Positions 32,136 to 44,006 of a stretch of 64,000 nucleotides of DNA are shown here, piece after piece. Within the stretch, counting starts at the first letter, position 1; each line of letters begins with the position of its first letter. The position numbers and the translations under genes are program-made. Origin of the DNA: Gambelia wislizenii (taxonomy: Eukaryota; Chordata; Lepidosauria; Squamata; Crotaphytidae); NCBI GenBank assembly GCA_030847615.1, contig JAUMIR010000003.1, positions 283,396,265 to 283,460,264 of the forward strand, given 5' to 3'. The notes under the pieces were generated by a model. The model searched no databases, was not told the origin of the DNA, and was given only the letters and a program-made list of their open reading frames with translations.

Positions 32136-32193
32136 GAAGAAGATCTGAAACGGGCACTCATTCTATTTATAGTTTGACAGTGATCAAAGTTTT

Positions 32194-33680
32194 TTTAGAT
32201 TTTCTTTGTTTTTTTCCCGGGCTGTGAGGCCGTGTTCTGGAATAGTTTCTTTCTGATGTTTCGCCTGCGTCTGTGGCTGGCATCTTCAGAGAATGGTTGG
32301 GTAGGAGTGTGTCTAGGGTTTATATGCTGTGAACCTCTATAGGGGAGTATATGTACATTTGTGTAATTGAATGGTTAGTTTCTGGGTATAGAAATGCAAG
32401 GCTCATTAGTGTCTGTTTGGCTAATGGTTGGTTGATGGGCCATTATCTGCTGGGAATCCCCTTGTCCCTGGGTGGAATTGCTTTGTAAGTGATGAGTTTT
32501 AATTCTATTGTATTTCAAAACTGGGAGCCAGATTTTGTTTACTTTTAAGGTTTCTTCTTTCCTGTTGAAGTTGTCCAGGTGTTTGTGGATTTCAATAGCT
32601 TCTCTGCGCATTCTGACATGATAGTTGTTGGCCTGATCCAGAATTTCTGTGTTTTTAAATAACATTTTGTGTCCAGGTTGGTTTATAACTTGTTCTGCTA
32701 CTGCTGATTTTTCTGGCTGGCCCAGTCTGCAGTGTCTCTCATGTGCCTTGATTCGTGTTTGCACACTGCATTTTGTGGTCCCTATGTAAACTTGTCCACA
32801 GCTGCATGGTATGCGGTAAACTCCTGCAGCTGTGAGAGGGTCTCTTTTGTCCTTCGCTGAGCATATCATTTCTTGGATTTTTCTGGTTGGTCTATAGATT
32901 GTTTGGAGGTTGTGTTTCCTCATCAGTTTCCCTATTCTGTCTGTGACTCCTTTGATGTATGGTAAAAATACCTTCCCTTTGGGTGGCTGTTTTTCTTCTT
33001 CATTTCTATGGTTTTTTCTGGGTCTGGCTGCTCTTGTGATGTCTGCTCTGGAGTAACCTAAATTGAGCCCTGCAGTTACTCCAGATCAGACATCACAAGA
33101 GCAGCCAGACCCAGAAAAAACTACAGGAACGAAGAAAAACAGTAGCAGAACATATTATAAACCAACCTGGACACAAAATGCTATTTAAAAACACAGAAAT
33201 TCTGGATCAGGCCAACAACTATCATGTCAGAATGCACAGAGAAGCTATTGAAATCCACAAACACCTGGACAACTTCAACAGGAAAGTAGAAACCTTAAAA
33301 GTAAACAAAACCTAGCTCCCAGTTTTGAAAAACAATAGAATTAAAACTCAACACTTACAAAGGAATTCCACCCAGGGACAGGGGGATTCCCAGCAGATAA
33401 TGGCACATAAACCAACCATTAGCCAAACAGACACTAACGAGCCTTGCATTTCTATACCCAGAAACTAACCATTCAATTACACAAATTTACATATACTCCC
33501 CTATAGGGGTTCACAGCATAAAAACCCCAGACACACTCCTACCCAACTATTCTCTGAAGGTGCCAGCCACAGATGCAGGTGAAACAGCAAAAAGAAACTA
33601 TTCCAGGACGTGGTCTCATAGCCCGGAAAAAACCCAAGGAAAATCTATGGATGCCAGCCGTGAAAGCCTTCCACTTCACA
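32194..33680. mobile_element. Penelope-like element as an inverted foldback, 11-bp target duplication
   Basis: The left arm (32194 to about 33060) is minus strand and carries the GIY-YIG endonuclease. The right arm (about 33070-33680) repeats the same sequence in the opposite direction but lacks the endonuclease. The centre of symmetry is near 33060-33075 (ggagtaac...gttactcc). The flanks carry atcaaagtttt (32183-32193 and 33681-33691). The LINE reading frame resumes exactly after the right copy, which confirms the insertion. Confidence 0.88.
32375..32923 (-). CDS. Penelope GIY-YIG endonuclease domain, 182 residues
   Basis: The open frame has the GIY-YIG-type pair GVYRIPCSCGQVYIGTTKCS (GVY and VYIG), then TRIKAHERHCRLGQPEKSA with the conserved Arg and His, and HKMLFKNTEIL with REAIEIHKH containing the Glu region. 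This nuclease nicks the target during Penelope retrotransposition. The upstream reverse transcriptase is missing, so it is a 5'-truncated remnant despite the open frame. It is on the ITSN1 sense strand. Confidence 0.88.
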   Translation of the reverse strand: MRKHNLQTIYRPTRKIQEMICSAKDKRDPLTAAGVYRIPCSCGQVYIGTTKCSVQTRIKAHERHCRLGQPEKSAVAEQVINQPGHKMLFKNTEILDQANNYHVRMRREAIEIHKHLDNFNRKEETLKVNKIWLPVLKYNRIKTHHLQSNSTQGQGDSQQIMAHQPTISQTDTNEPCISIPRN

Positions 33681-34734
33681 ATCAAAGTTTTAAATTATTG
33701 GTTGAAAATATTGCAAATGGATTCAGCCAGATTACCTAAATTATGCTTGGAAGAACAACTGGACCTTACATAATACTTGGATTTGTCAATTATCACAACT
33801 GATTTTGTCTTATGGTTTTTCATTTCAATACCTATTCTATGTTAGACATCAGGCCCGATCATTATTTAAACAAAGAGTTCTGGATGTAAATGCCCAATCT
33901 GACATAGAAACACTGGCCCACAGTAGATCATTAAAATGGCTGGCAAAGAAATAAGTCCTCTCTTGAAATAGAGAAGTATTTGAAAATAAGTCTGATTTAT
34001 CACCATAGGAGAGCATTAACAAGAGCTAGGTTTGAACAATTAGACACTATGGTTAGATATGGTAGGTTTCATCAAATCTCATATCATGAGAGATTATGTA
34101 TTTGTGGAATAGAAGTAGAAGATATCGTGCATGTGCTTCTAAACTGTCAGTTGTATGATACAGCAAGGTCTCCGTATCTACAGACATTTCTGGACAGAAT
34201 AAAATACTGGGATTGAAATGCACAATTAACTTTTCTTTTACAGGGTTCGAATAGGTATATTACTATCAGAGTGGCCAAATATATAGTTAGTACCGGTCAA
34301 CTGAGGAAATGTTTTATGGAAGAAAATGTTGTTGTCTGTAAAGGTGATGAATATATTTAAATTTAAACTAAACCCAATTCTACATGTATGGAGTGTTTGC
34401 TCCTTTGTATCTTAATTTTACTTAATAATGTTATTTAGGGTTGTGCAGTTATTATTATTTTATATCGTTTATTCATATTCCATCAAATTTTGTTATCTAT
34501 CTTTACATTTTTATATGTTAGATTATTTTATTTTATATGTTAGACTATATATATGAACTTTTATAGCACTAATGGATATGGTGCCTTTTAAAGGCTTTAG
34601 TACTGTATTTTTGCTCATTTACTTTTACAATTTTATATAATGTCGGAATTTAATAACCTTGATATGGTCTAGCGACTAATCAATAAACTATGTTGTTGTT
34701 GTTGTTCTCTCTAGTAACATCTAGGCCTCCCAGC

Positions 34735-36386
34735 ACAACTCTAGGTTCAGCCTGGGCTGGAAGTTGTTCATTTCAATACTGTTTGCTATTATCTGTGGTT
34801 TTGTGATTCCATGGTAAGTCCAAGAATGTATTCCCTGTGGATAGGGTTGAGGGGGTCGTACTGGACAAACAACACTCCATCTTACTCCTTTATTCTAACA
34901 ACCCTGTAAGGTAGGTCAGAGAGAGACAGACCAACTGAGACGCAGTGAGTTTTATGCCTCAATTGGTAGTAGAACCACTGTCTCCCAAACTCTAGTCTAA
35001 AGCTCTAACCACTACACAATAACTGGCTCTAAGAGCTGAACAAGATGTAGTATCACAACCTAGATACTAGCTTTACAGAAATTAAATAAAAACCCTTTGT
35101 ACAAGAAGATGAATATTGAAGCAAAGGAAACAGGTACATGATACGTTGATGCTGGATTACTACTAGATATGAAAGATGTATGAGAATGAAGAAACTTATT
35201 AAATTTAAATAAAAGATAAATTTATGAGAAGAGCCCAGATGAATTAGACCAAAGGCCATCTAATTCAATATCCTCTAGAGCATACATTCTACCCATGAGT
35301 TATGGTCCCTCCCACTTCTTCCATGGACCCCCCAGTCTCTGACATCACTATTCAATGTCCTGTTTTATGTTTCCCTGCTTCTAAACAACAGACAGGTATG
35401 TTTCTTGAACATGCCTTTCTTCGGCAATATAGTCAGGATCCAAAATGCCTTCCCATGGTAAGTTCACCTGACTTCCTAGTTCCTGAACTTTTCAATCTAC
35501 TGTTAAACTCATTTTTCAGAGCATAATTAGGGGCAAGGGTTAGTTTTCAACATTTGAATTTTTACTCCTGCTACAGTACTGGTGTATTCTTTTACCCAAT
35601 TTTGATTTATTCTTATGATGACCACATGGTTTATTTTTATGTTTGGGGGTGAGATTATGAGCTACTTAATGAAAGCCAGCATGATTACTATTTATACTTC
35701 TGAAAGGTTTTAAATACCAAAATCATGTTACGCCAATGTAGCTCTCACAATAGCATATCTAACATAGTCCAAATGCATACAGTAAAAGACTAGTCTAAGA
35801 CACTAGTCTTTAGCAGGTAGGTGACTACTTGACCTAAAATGGTTTGCAAGAATGCTGGTGTTTTTATCATTTGTCTCTTCCTTCCCCCCTTTTAAAACAT
35901 GCTTTTAGGTTTCCAGTAGTTTGGGGTGGGGTTGTCTTCATTGCTTATAGGGCATTAACAGTCTTCCCTGTGCTTTTCATATGTACACATTTCCTTGGCA
36001 TTGGCAGGAGTACTAAGCAAACCACAAAGGGAAAAGCAAGAAGTTTTCCCTTTACTGTAATAGATGCTGGCATACAACCAGATAGTCTGGGATGGAGGGA
36101 AATGAACAGCATACTGCCACAGCAGTCAAACTCTTAATCAGAGCTAGTAACTTTTTGCTTATGGATGTTTTTCATGTTCTGTCGGGAATTTTTTTGGAAG
36201 ATTTTCAAATAGTTATTCAGATTCTGCTGGAGCCTGGGAAAAACAAATTAAAGGTTCACTGTAGTTCCTGGAATGGATTTGATTATTGAAAATGTACAGT
36301 ATTTAAAATGAGACGTACAGTAGTATACAACAATATAAAGAATGTAAAACTTCATTTGTATATTACGGCCCTCCACTACGTTGTAC
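34735..36386. other. Intronic DNA with old SINE pieces
   Basis: About 34880-35035 resembles a tRNA-derived SINE on the minus strand (acaaccctgtaaggtaggtc, then aagctctaaccactacac). About 35228-35300 resembles the reptile repeat agaccaaaggccatct. The rest, to the exon at 36387, has no recognised feature. Confidence 0.5.
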
Positions 36387-36616
36387 CTGCAGTTGACCAG
36401 GGAGCCTGGATAGCTGGCTTTGTTGGATCTTTATGCTGATGGAAAAGTTTATTTAGTTTTTCTTGCACTTCTTGTTTGTTCTTATCATCATTCTCTCTCT
36501 TTTTGTTTAATTCTTCCCATTTTTGTGTTTCTTCTTCTTGTATTTTCCTTGGCTTTGGGTGTTCTTCTTCCTGTTGTATTCTGTCAAGCCACTGTCTCTC
36601 TCTTTCTTGAGTTCTT
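36387..36616 (-). CDS. ITSN1: ITSN1 window exon 7: end of coiled coil and linker to SH3A
   Basis: This 230-bp exon completes an arginine codon and encodes 76 further codons plus one base. It opens with RTQERERQWLDRIQQEEEHP, the end of the charged region. It then passes through KLNKLFHQHKDPTKP into a proline-containing linker ending APWSTA. The acceptor is AATTATAG and the donor is GCAG|GTACAACG. The linker leads into SH3A in the next exon. The 10.8-kb intron that follows holds the nested transposon stack. Confidence 0.97.
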
Positions 36617-36713
36617 CTATAATTATTAGTGCAGAAAAATAAAATAAGCACAATATTGTACTACTTTTCCTAAAAAATGCTGTCAAAATATATTTTTGAG
36701 AGCATATTCTATA

Positions 36714-37502
36714 CAGTCGTCCCTTCCTATTCCTGGGGGTTAGGGATGGAGCACCACCATGAAACTGAAAAAACTGCAAATAAATTAAGCCACACCCCAA
36801 ACATGCTGTATTCTCCTTCTCCTGCCAACAGCACCACCAGAACCTCCCTTTCCTGCCTTTGCACAATGCCTCATCCGATTTGCAAACTCCCTCTGCCTTC
36901 CTCCACTCCAAATTAAATGTTAGTAGCAGCTGCTGCTGCCGTGGCAACCACCAACAAGACCACACCTTTCTCTATCCTCCTGTCCTTGCAACAAAACCAC
37001 TCCATGTCTGGTGCTGTCCTGGCTCCCAAATCGACCTGCCACCACCTTAACTAATTTATTCCACCCAATCTCCCCTAAAATGAAGCAAAAAGGACAGTCT
37101 CTGCCACCACGGCAACAGTTCTCAGGCACACAAAACTCTCCTACCCTCGCTCCCCCACACCCCCTTCCCGGCCAGCAACAACACCCTACATCTCATGCTC
37201 ACCTGGAATCCAAACAGGTATGAATCGTGCACCATGATCTGGATCTAAACATTGCTACACCACCTTAAAACTCCATTGTCATTCAAACTTGGAAAAGGGA
37301 GAAACAGGCAATGTCGTTGGCTGGAGTGGAGGAAGAGAAGGGAGAGGACAAGGAAGGGGTGGAGCCAGTCTTCCCGGGAGGCGAAGGGACTTTGCAAATC
37401 GTGCAGAATCACGGTGGTGCGGAGGGTGTGGTTTTTCCAGACAGGAGGAGGGGGAGGCTATAAACCGCAAGTGGCAAAGATGCAAATGGGAAGGGACAAC
37501 TG
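36714..37502. mobile_element. MITE-c: TA-flanked Tigger-like MITE
   Basis: The ends are cagtcgtcccttcctattc and, inverted, gcaaatgggaagggacaactg, with TA on both sides (36712-36713, 37503-37504). The 789-bp body is C-rich in one half and G-rich in the other, with imperfect internal inversion (gatttgcaaactcc versus actttgcaaatc). No transposase. It starts 98 bp above ITSN1 exon 7. Confidence 0.8.
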
Positions 37503-38392
37503 TACCTTCATACAACTGTAATACAACTGTAGTATTTTATATTGTCATTGAAAATAAAAATGTAGAAATCTTATGTTTTTGTTAAGAATAAATAAGTGTG
37601 ATATTAAGAGCACTGTTAACAATTTCTAGAGAACATGTACAATGTCAGATCACCATAACTGTAGAACCAACATGGCATTTTAGTCAAAGTTGCCAGCGAT
37701 TCCAAAGAAAGTGATATACATCACCCACATTGTGTTATAAGGGGAAAATCGAAATAAATAACAATGGTTGATTATATACAATCTGTTTGAGTGGTTGTTT
37801 TTTATGGTTTGCTTACCTAGGTTTAAGCACTGACATCTACGGCTTCCACTTTTATTCATGGTATCTTCCTAGATGGAAGCATACAGAGAGTTTACCTCTG
37901 TCAACTTCTGTAATACTGGTGATCTACCACTGAAAGCTGTTACAGTGCTGCTTGCAGTCTTTATATACATGAGCAAACTGCATCACTGTACTACCTAAGA
38001 GAATGCTATTCCTAGCTAATAAAATTCTATTGTTGTAACCTAAGCAACATGGATATCTTTCACCTGGCTGCTAACCGTTCTGGGTGAGAGGCTACAGGAC
38101 TGATTTATGTGGGGAATGAGCTGGAACCAACTTTCCCAACTTTCTTCCACCAAGAAAAGGGATCAGAGAGGGAAGAAGTAAATACTGTTGGAAAGTACAC
38201 AGATAGCATGGCCAGAAGCTGCTGCACTATAAAGTTTGCCCCTCTCTCTGACTAAAATCATAAGAAAGGGATAAAGGCGAGGAAAGTACTGCTACAAACA
38301 AAAGTTACGGTAGTTTATGGATTCCATTTTATGGATCAGGAGCAGACAGGAGACCTGCTTAAAGTTGTGAGAGACACTCTTTTCATGAAATA
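37503..38392. other. Intronic DNA with no recognised feature
   Basis: Nothing classifiable; AT-rich with short open frames. Confidence 0.5.
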
Positions 38393-38771
38393 TAGGAAGC
38401 CCCTGCCGTTTGATGGCTCATTGTCTGACAACTCGCTCTTTTGAAGCCTTGCAAATTATGGACAAGTTCCATTCATTCAACTAAAAATCCACTCTTCTGA
38501 TAGCTCTTGCCTATGGAGACTTGCTTGGAACTGAGCGTGCACGCACATGCTGCTTGCAAACAAAGCTGAGGGGGGTAAAGGTCACCAAGCCAACTGAGAG
38601 ACTTTGCAAGCACCACACAGTTGGGTGCAGGCTCCCACGGGTAGGTGCAGACAATCCCAAGCGAGTCACCGTAATTCCCTCATGTTCCCTACATGGGTTC
38701 TGCTTTTCAACTAATTTCAGTTTCTGACACTGCTGCATTCCCTTACCTGTCGGATAAGCGGGGGCTTCCTG
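38393..38771. mobile_element. Short TA-flanked MITE
   Basis: The ends taggaagcccctgccg and, inverted, gcgggggcttcctg are flanked by TA (38391-38392, 38772-38773). 379 bp with no coding capacity. A distinct TIR from MITEs a to e. Confidence 0.75.
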
Positions 38772-39379
38772 TACTACTGTCTACTTTGGGTCTAGACTCT
38801 GCCTGAAGGTTACTTATTCTTTCCTAGTCTCTTATCCCACAACAAAAAGATTCTATTGCAATTGCTACGTATAGCAGAACACACACAAAAACTCTTCATT
38901 TCTAAAGCAAGGAACTTAAAGGAACTTAAGAAACAAGACTCCAACCACTAGGGGAATACAAAATCTGTAATACATGAGGCCCATCAGTGAGAAGCTGTTT
39001 TGATGAGGCAGCTGATGAAGCAAATGGGGGTCCACAAAAGCTTATGCAAAAAACAAAAAACCTTTTTCTACATTAATCTCAAGGGTGCTACATGATTACT
39101 TTATATTTTTATGCTGTTTTAATATGTTGAAGAAGTCTTCTCAGTCATGCAAGTCACAATAGGAAATTCCAAACAGAATTATACACAAATCAATATTAGT
39201 TTTTAGCCTTAAAACATGAAGATTTAATAATGTAACATGGTGGGATGGACAGGTACATGCCATTGAGGCACTGAAGATTTAGCCATACCACATAAAGTTA
39301 AACCTTGGATGATGGGTATGACAATAACCAAGGTGTATTTTCTTCCCAAGAATACAAAGATTCAAGTAACTCTTCTTAT
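38772..39379. other. Intronic DNA, small dispersed repeat near 39000-39110
   Basis: Contains ccacaaaagcttatgc and ctcaagggtgctacatgatt, related to repeats near 5400 and 62660-62755. Otherwise nothing recognised. Confidence 0.4.
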
Positions 39380-41020
39380 TCATTCATTCATTTATTCATA
39401 TCCCATCTTTCTCCCAGTATGGGACTCAAAGCGGCTCACAATATTAAAACAAAATCCAGTTAAACCAATGGATAATAGAAAAGTTTTAAAACAATTTAAC
39501 AGTCATACTAAAAGCACTAATTAATTAGAACAGTTTTTTTAAAGGCTGTTAAAAGATAATAACAATGATAAAAATACAACAGGCATCAATTAAAAGGCTT
39601 TCTGCAACAGATAGTTAACACACAAAGGCCTGGTTAAATGGAAGGCTTTTCATCTGCCAGAAGAAACAGAGAAGGGGCCAAGGTAGCCTCCTGTTCAATG
39701 GAATTCTGTAGTCTAGGAGCAGACACTGAGAAGGCACTCTCCTGTTGTCCTCACTAAACATGCCTGTGATGGTGCCTGAGAATCTTAAAACTCACACAGG
39801 CTCATGTTAGAATATATGATATTTCATAATACCTGGACCCAAACCATCTAGGGGTTTATAGGTCATAACCAGCACTCTAAACTTTACCTCGAAAAAAACT
39901 GTTAGGTGGTAAAGTTGTTTCAACAGGGGAGTTATATGTTTCCTGTTACCAGCCACAGTTAGCAGTGAAAGCATTTTGGATCTGCTGCAGTCTCCAGTTT
40001 CCAAAGACAGCCCACATGCAAGTGCATTACAGTAAATCAAAGGGGATGCAATTAAGGCATGTGTCATCATGGTCAGATCTGAAATTTTCAGGAATGGAGC
40101 ATAATCTGCACCAAAGCACTCCTGCTAAGATCTGGGTTTCCAGGCCTAAGGCTGAGTCCAAGAGTACACCTAAACTAAAAATCTGAGATTTCAGGGGGAG
40201 TGTAACCCCATCCAGCACAGGCTGAATCCCTGTTTCTCAATCTGCCTTTCAAATGATCAGGAGTACCTCTGTCTTGCCTGGATTAAGTTTCAATGTGCTG
40301 TCATCCAATTTGTTATCGACAGCAGACAAGGTCTGCACTAACACAGCCTCCTCAGAATTAGATGTAAGGGAGAGGTAGTGTTGGGTATCATTAATGTACT
40401 AGTGACATTCAACCCCAGATAACCTCTCTCAGTGCTTTCTTGTACAAGCTGATTAGCATGGGGGTGGGGGAAACTGAGCCCTAGGGGATCCTACAGGCCA
40501 ATGGCCATGAGGTTAGACAGGAATCTCACAGTACCACCTTCTGAGCTTATCCTTCCAAACACTGGAACAACTGTAAAACAGTGCCCTCAAGTTCCATCCC
40601 AGGGGGGAATCCCATCCCAAAAGGAGACCACGGTCGATGGTACTGAAAGTCACCATGAGGTCCAGCAGAACCAACACATACACCCTTGTCCAGTTCCAGG
40701 CACAGCTCATCCACCAAGCTATCTCCATACCCAGGCTTGAAGCCGGACTGAAAGCGATCTAGACAATCTGCTTCATCTACAAGAACCCCTGGAACTGAGA
40801 GGCCACCACGTACTCCAGAATCTTGCCCCCAAAAAGAATACTGTAGACTGGCCAATAGATATCTAGTGTAGTCAAGTTCAGGGAGAGTTCTGTTCAGCAA
40901 AAGCCTCACCACAACCTCTTTTAGGGAGGATGGAATTCTGCCTTGCAGCAAGTGAGTCATTCACCACTCCCCCTTACTCAGCCAGTCTCCCTCTGAATGC
41001 TATTATAAACTAGGAAGGGC

Positions 41021-44006
41021 TGGGAAGCTCTTGACATGCCAAAATGAAATTCAAAAAGAATTCTTAGAATATTACTCCACCTTATATAAAGAACAAATGC
41101 AGGGTGACGATTTGGATGACGGAATGAATAAATACATAGAGGAGAATAAATTCATAATTTTATCTGACAAACAAAAGCTAAATTTATCTAAACCCTTTGC
41201 AATAGAAGAAATTAGTAGAGCAATACAAAGCCTAAAAAGAGGGAAGGCTCCAGGTCCAGACGGATTCACGGAAACTTTTAATACAACCTTCGAAGGAGAA
41301 ATATCAAGACCCCTATTACATGTCATAAATTTGATACATTTAGAAGGCACGCCAGATACATGGAAAACAGCAAATATTACAATGATATGGAAAGAGGGGA
41401 AAGACAAAACGGACGTTAAAAATTATCGCCCAATCTCCCTCCTTAATGTAGATTACAAGATCTACACAACTATACTAGCAAATAGAATAAAAGGAGTTTT
41501 AAAGGGCATAATAAATAATGATCAGTGTGGCTTTCTCCCGGGAAGATCATTATCGGCAAATATCAGGATTATAATAGATACATTGGAGTTCCTTAAGAAA
41601 AACAATGAACGAAAGGTGGCCATAATCTTTGCAGATGCAGAAAAAGCATTCGACAACATCAACTGGTGGTGTTTGATTAAGACCATAGAGGTATTGGGAT
41701 TTGGCCAGTTTATCTCATCCAACATTGAAAAAAAAAATATAGAACAGAAAGCTTTGATTATCATCAACAGAGAAAAATCACAAGAATTCCCAATACAGAA
41801 AGGAACCAGACAAGGCTGCCCCCTGTCCCCGCTGCTTTTCATAACAATAATGGAAATATTAATAAACAAATTAAGAGAAGATAAAAAGGTACAAGGATTA
41901 AAAATCAAGAATCAGGAATATAAGGTTAGGGCATTTGTGGATGACCTAGCCATAATACTAGAAGATCCCATAGAGAACATAGATCATTTAATGGGGACGA
42001 TTGCAGAATTTGGAAAATCTGCAGGATTTAAGATCGATAAAGACAAAACCATAATCTTAACAAAGAATATAACGAGAAAAGAGCAGGATATACTAAAGGA
42101 AAAATCCAAGTGTAAACTGGAAAAAAGAGTGAGATACCTAGGTATCTGGCTCTCAAATAGAAATCTGGACTTATATGAAAATAATTACAAGAAAACATGC
42201 GAATCAATAAAAAGAGACTTAATAGTTTGGTCAAAATTGAACCTTTCATTACTAGGGAAGGTTGCAGCTATTAAGATGTCCGTCCTCCCCAAAATGATAT
42301 TCTTGTTCCAGAACTTACCAATCATTACAAATGATAAGCCATTTAAAATCTGGAAAAGAGATCTCAGTGACTTCATATGGAGTGGAAGGAAGGCGAGAAT
42401 AAAATAGACAACTCTAATTGAACGGTTGGAAAGGGGAGGCTTGGACTTACCAAATCTGCAAAATTATTATATAGCATGTAGCCTAGTGTGGATAGAAGAA
42501 TGGATTAAGTTGAAAGATCAAAGATTGTTGCGGTTAGAAGGAGCGGGGTTGAGGTTTGGGTGGCATGCCTATATAGGCTATGGCAAGGATACAGTACAAA
42601 AAGATTTAAGTAATCATATTATTAAAAAAGTGTTAATGCAGAGTTGGAAAAAGATACAGAAACAACAGTTTAGAAAATTACCTAAATGGATATCTCTGGT
42701 AGAGGTCTTCTCCGAAAGATGGGGATACGTGGGCAAACCTGATAGATGGGCTACGTACAATGATTTGTGTAATAAGAGGAGAGATAAAAAGATGGAATTA
42801 AAATCAAAAGAGGAACTGGATGACGAAGGATGGAAATTTAACTGGTTTTTGTACCAACAGATACACAGTAGATTCAATACAGATAGAGAAAAACCAGGTT
42901 TCCAAAATGAGGAAACAGAGATCGAAAAAATAATCTGGGGCGATAAGGAAAAGAAAATCGTAAGACTCTATAAAGTTCTGAACTCCAGACAATTAGAAGA
43001 AGAAACAATCAAGAGATTCAATGGTCAAATGGGCGAGAGATATCGGAAAGGTAATTGAATTAGAAGAATGGGAAGACGTCTGGAGGAAAACAAAGAAGTT
43101 TACGGCATGCCAAGCTTTAAAAGAGAACTATTTTAAAATCAGCAATAGGTGGTATTTAACTCCATCAAGATTGAATAAAATCTACGAAAAGTATCAGGAA
43201 CATTAGAACATATGTGGTGGACTTGCCCGCTGATATATAAATTTTGGGAAAAGATACACAACATTATTCAAAAAGTATTTAATATAAAATTTGAACTGAA
43301 CCAGAAACTATATCTTTTAAACATTACAGCAGGACTAGCAAATGAAGTAAAAAAAGATTATTGGAGAATCTTGCTATTTCTTTGCACAGCGGCTCGTACA
43401 CTTATAGCTGTGAAATGGAAGAGCAAAGAAGAGCCAAAATAGAAGAATGGCTCAATAAAATACAAGAAATGAAAGAAAACGACAAATTAACATGTATATT
43501 AAATCAAAAATCTGAACAAAAAATAGATGAGAATGGTTACCTATAACTGAATATTGCAGGAAAAGGTGGGGTATATCAGGAGATATAGATATAGAGGTTT
43601 AAGAAGGGAAATGGCAAGAGCTAGATGCATGCAGACAACAGTGGAGAAGACGGTGGTTATAAGAAACAAGAAAAGGTAGAGAGAGAAAAGAAGATATAAT
43701 AGATAAAAGAAGATAAAAGGGTTGAGAAGCAGCAAACGGTAAAGTAGCTTTGAAACTAATAAAGAAAAGAGGACAGGTAGAGAGTAGTAAGGAGGACGCA
43801 TTATTTTAGAGAAGAAAGAATCTTTGAGATATTTTGGACAAAGGAAGTCGTAGTTCTTATTTTTTTTAAAATTTTAAATTAAATTTTAAAGCGACACTAT
43901 CGAATTTGTGGAACGGGAAGAGGGGGGAGGGATTTTGACTACTCCTTTATTTCTGTACCCTAACTTTAAGCTGTATACTTTTACTATAAAAAATAATAAT
44001 AATAAG
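41021..44006 (+). mobile_element. 5'-truncated L1-type LINE with 11-bp target duplication
   Basis: A 2986-bp insertion into the L2 copy, flanked by ctaggaagggc at 41010-41020 and 44007-44017, with an (AAT)n 3' tail. It carries ORF2 from the RT onward, antisense to ITSN1. The 3' untranslated part runs from about 43550. The endonuclease and ORF1 are missing because of 5' truncation. Confidence 0.93.
41031..43058 (+). pseudogene. L1 ORF2 reverse transcriptase, one in-frame stop, then frameshifts
   Basis: The frame is open for 458 residues, stops at TAG 42405-42407, and continues in the same frame to 43058; later pieces (43021-43550) are in other frames. RT landmarks: KRGKAPGPDGFTETF, NYRPISLLNVDYKIYTTILA, DQCGFLPGRS, motif A IIFADAEKAFDNINW, motif B QKGTRQGCPLSPLLF, and catalytic FVDD at 41934-41945, where most vertebrate L1s have FADD. 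After the RT come RVRYLGIWL and the zinc-region remnant EHMWWTCPLIYKFW. It has few lesions, so it is one of the younger insertions here. Confidence 0.92.

Larger units (their letters stand above)
26658..32144 (-). mobile_element. DIRS-A: near full-length DIRS-type retrotransposon (5.5 kb)
   Basis: The element has inverted terminal repeats of about 165 bp, an internal complementary region beside the left ITR, and minus-strand genes in the order gag, RT/RNase H, tyrosine recombinase. This is the architecture of DIRS1-group retrotransposons, which integrate a circular cDNA with a tyrosine recombinase instead of an integrase and leave no regular target duplication. It is inserted into the LINE coding frame (...TVRR | SETGTHS...). 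It is in the same orientation as ITSN1. The RT core is largely deleted, so it is non-autonomous. Confidence 0.92.
26208..34703 (+). mobile_element. LINE (clade uncertain) interrupted by DIRS-A and a Penelope
   Basis: LINE sequence at 26208-26657 and 33692-34703, with a short bridge at 32145-32193. The frame reads EYFTYLGVTF, then LLPILKVYKAIIVPVLIYGS on the left, and SLTVIK-VLNYWLKILQMDSA across the Penelope insertion on the right. It ends near a Cys/His motif ERLCICGIEVEDIVHVLLNC and a (GTT)n tail. The flanks share a 27-28-bp direct repeat starting gttctctctagtaac (26180 and 34704), with one mismatch and one indel. Confidence 0.85.
26005..34864. mobile_element. Outer MITE-like element split by the nested LINE
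   Basis: The left part ggacaccctctatatctgcagg (about 26009) and the right part ccctgtggatagggttgagg (about 34834) look like inverted ends of one Tigger-type MITE flanked by TA. The two halves are separated by the LINE described below. The assignment of this outermost layer is tentative. Confidence 0.4.
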
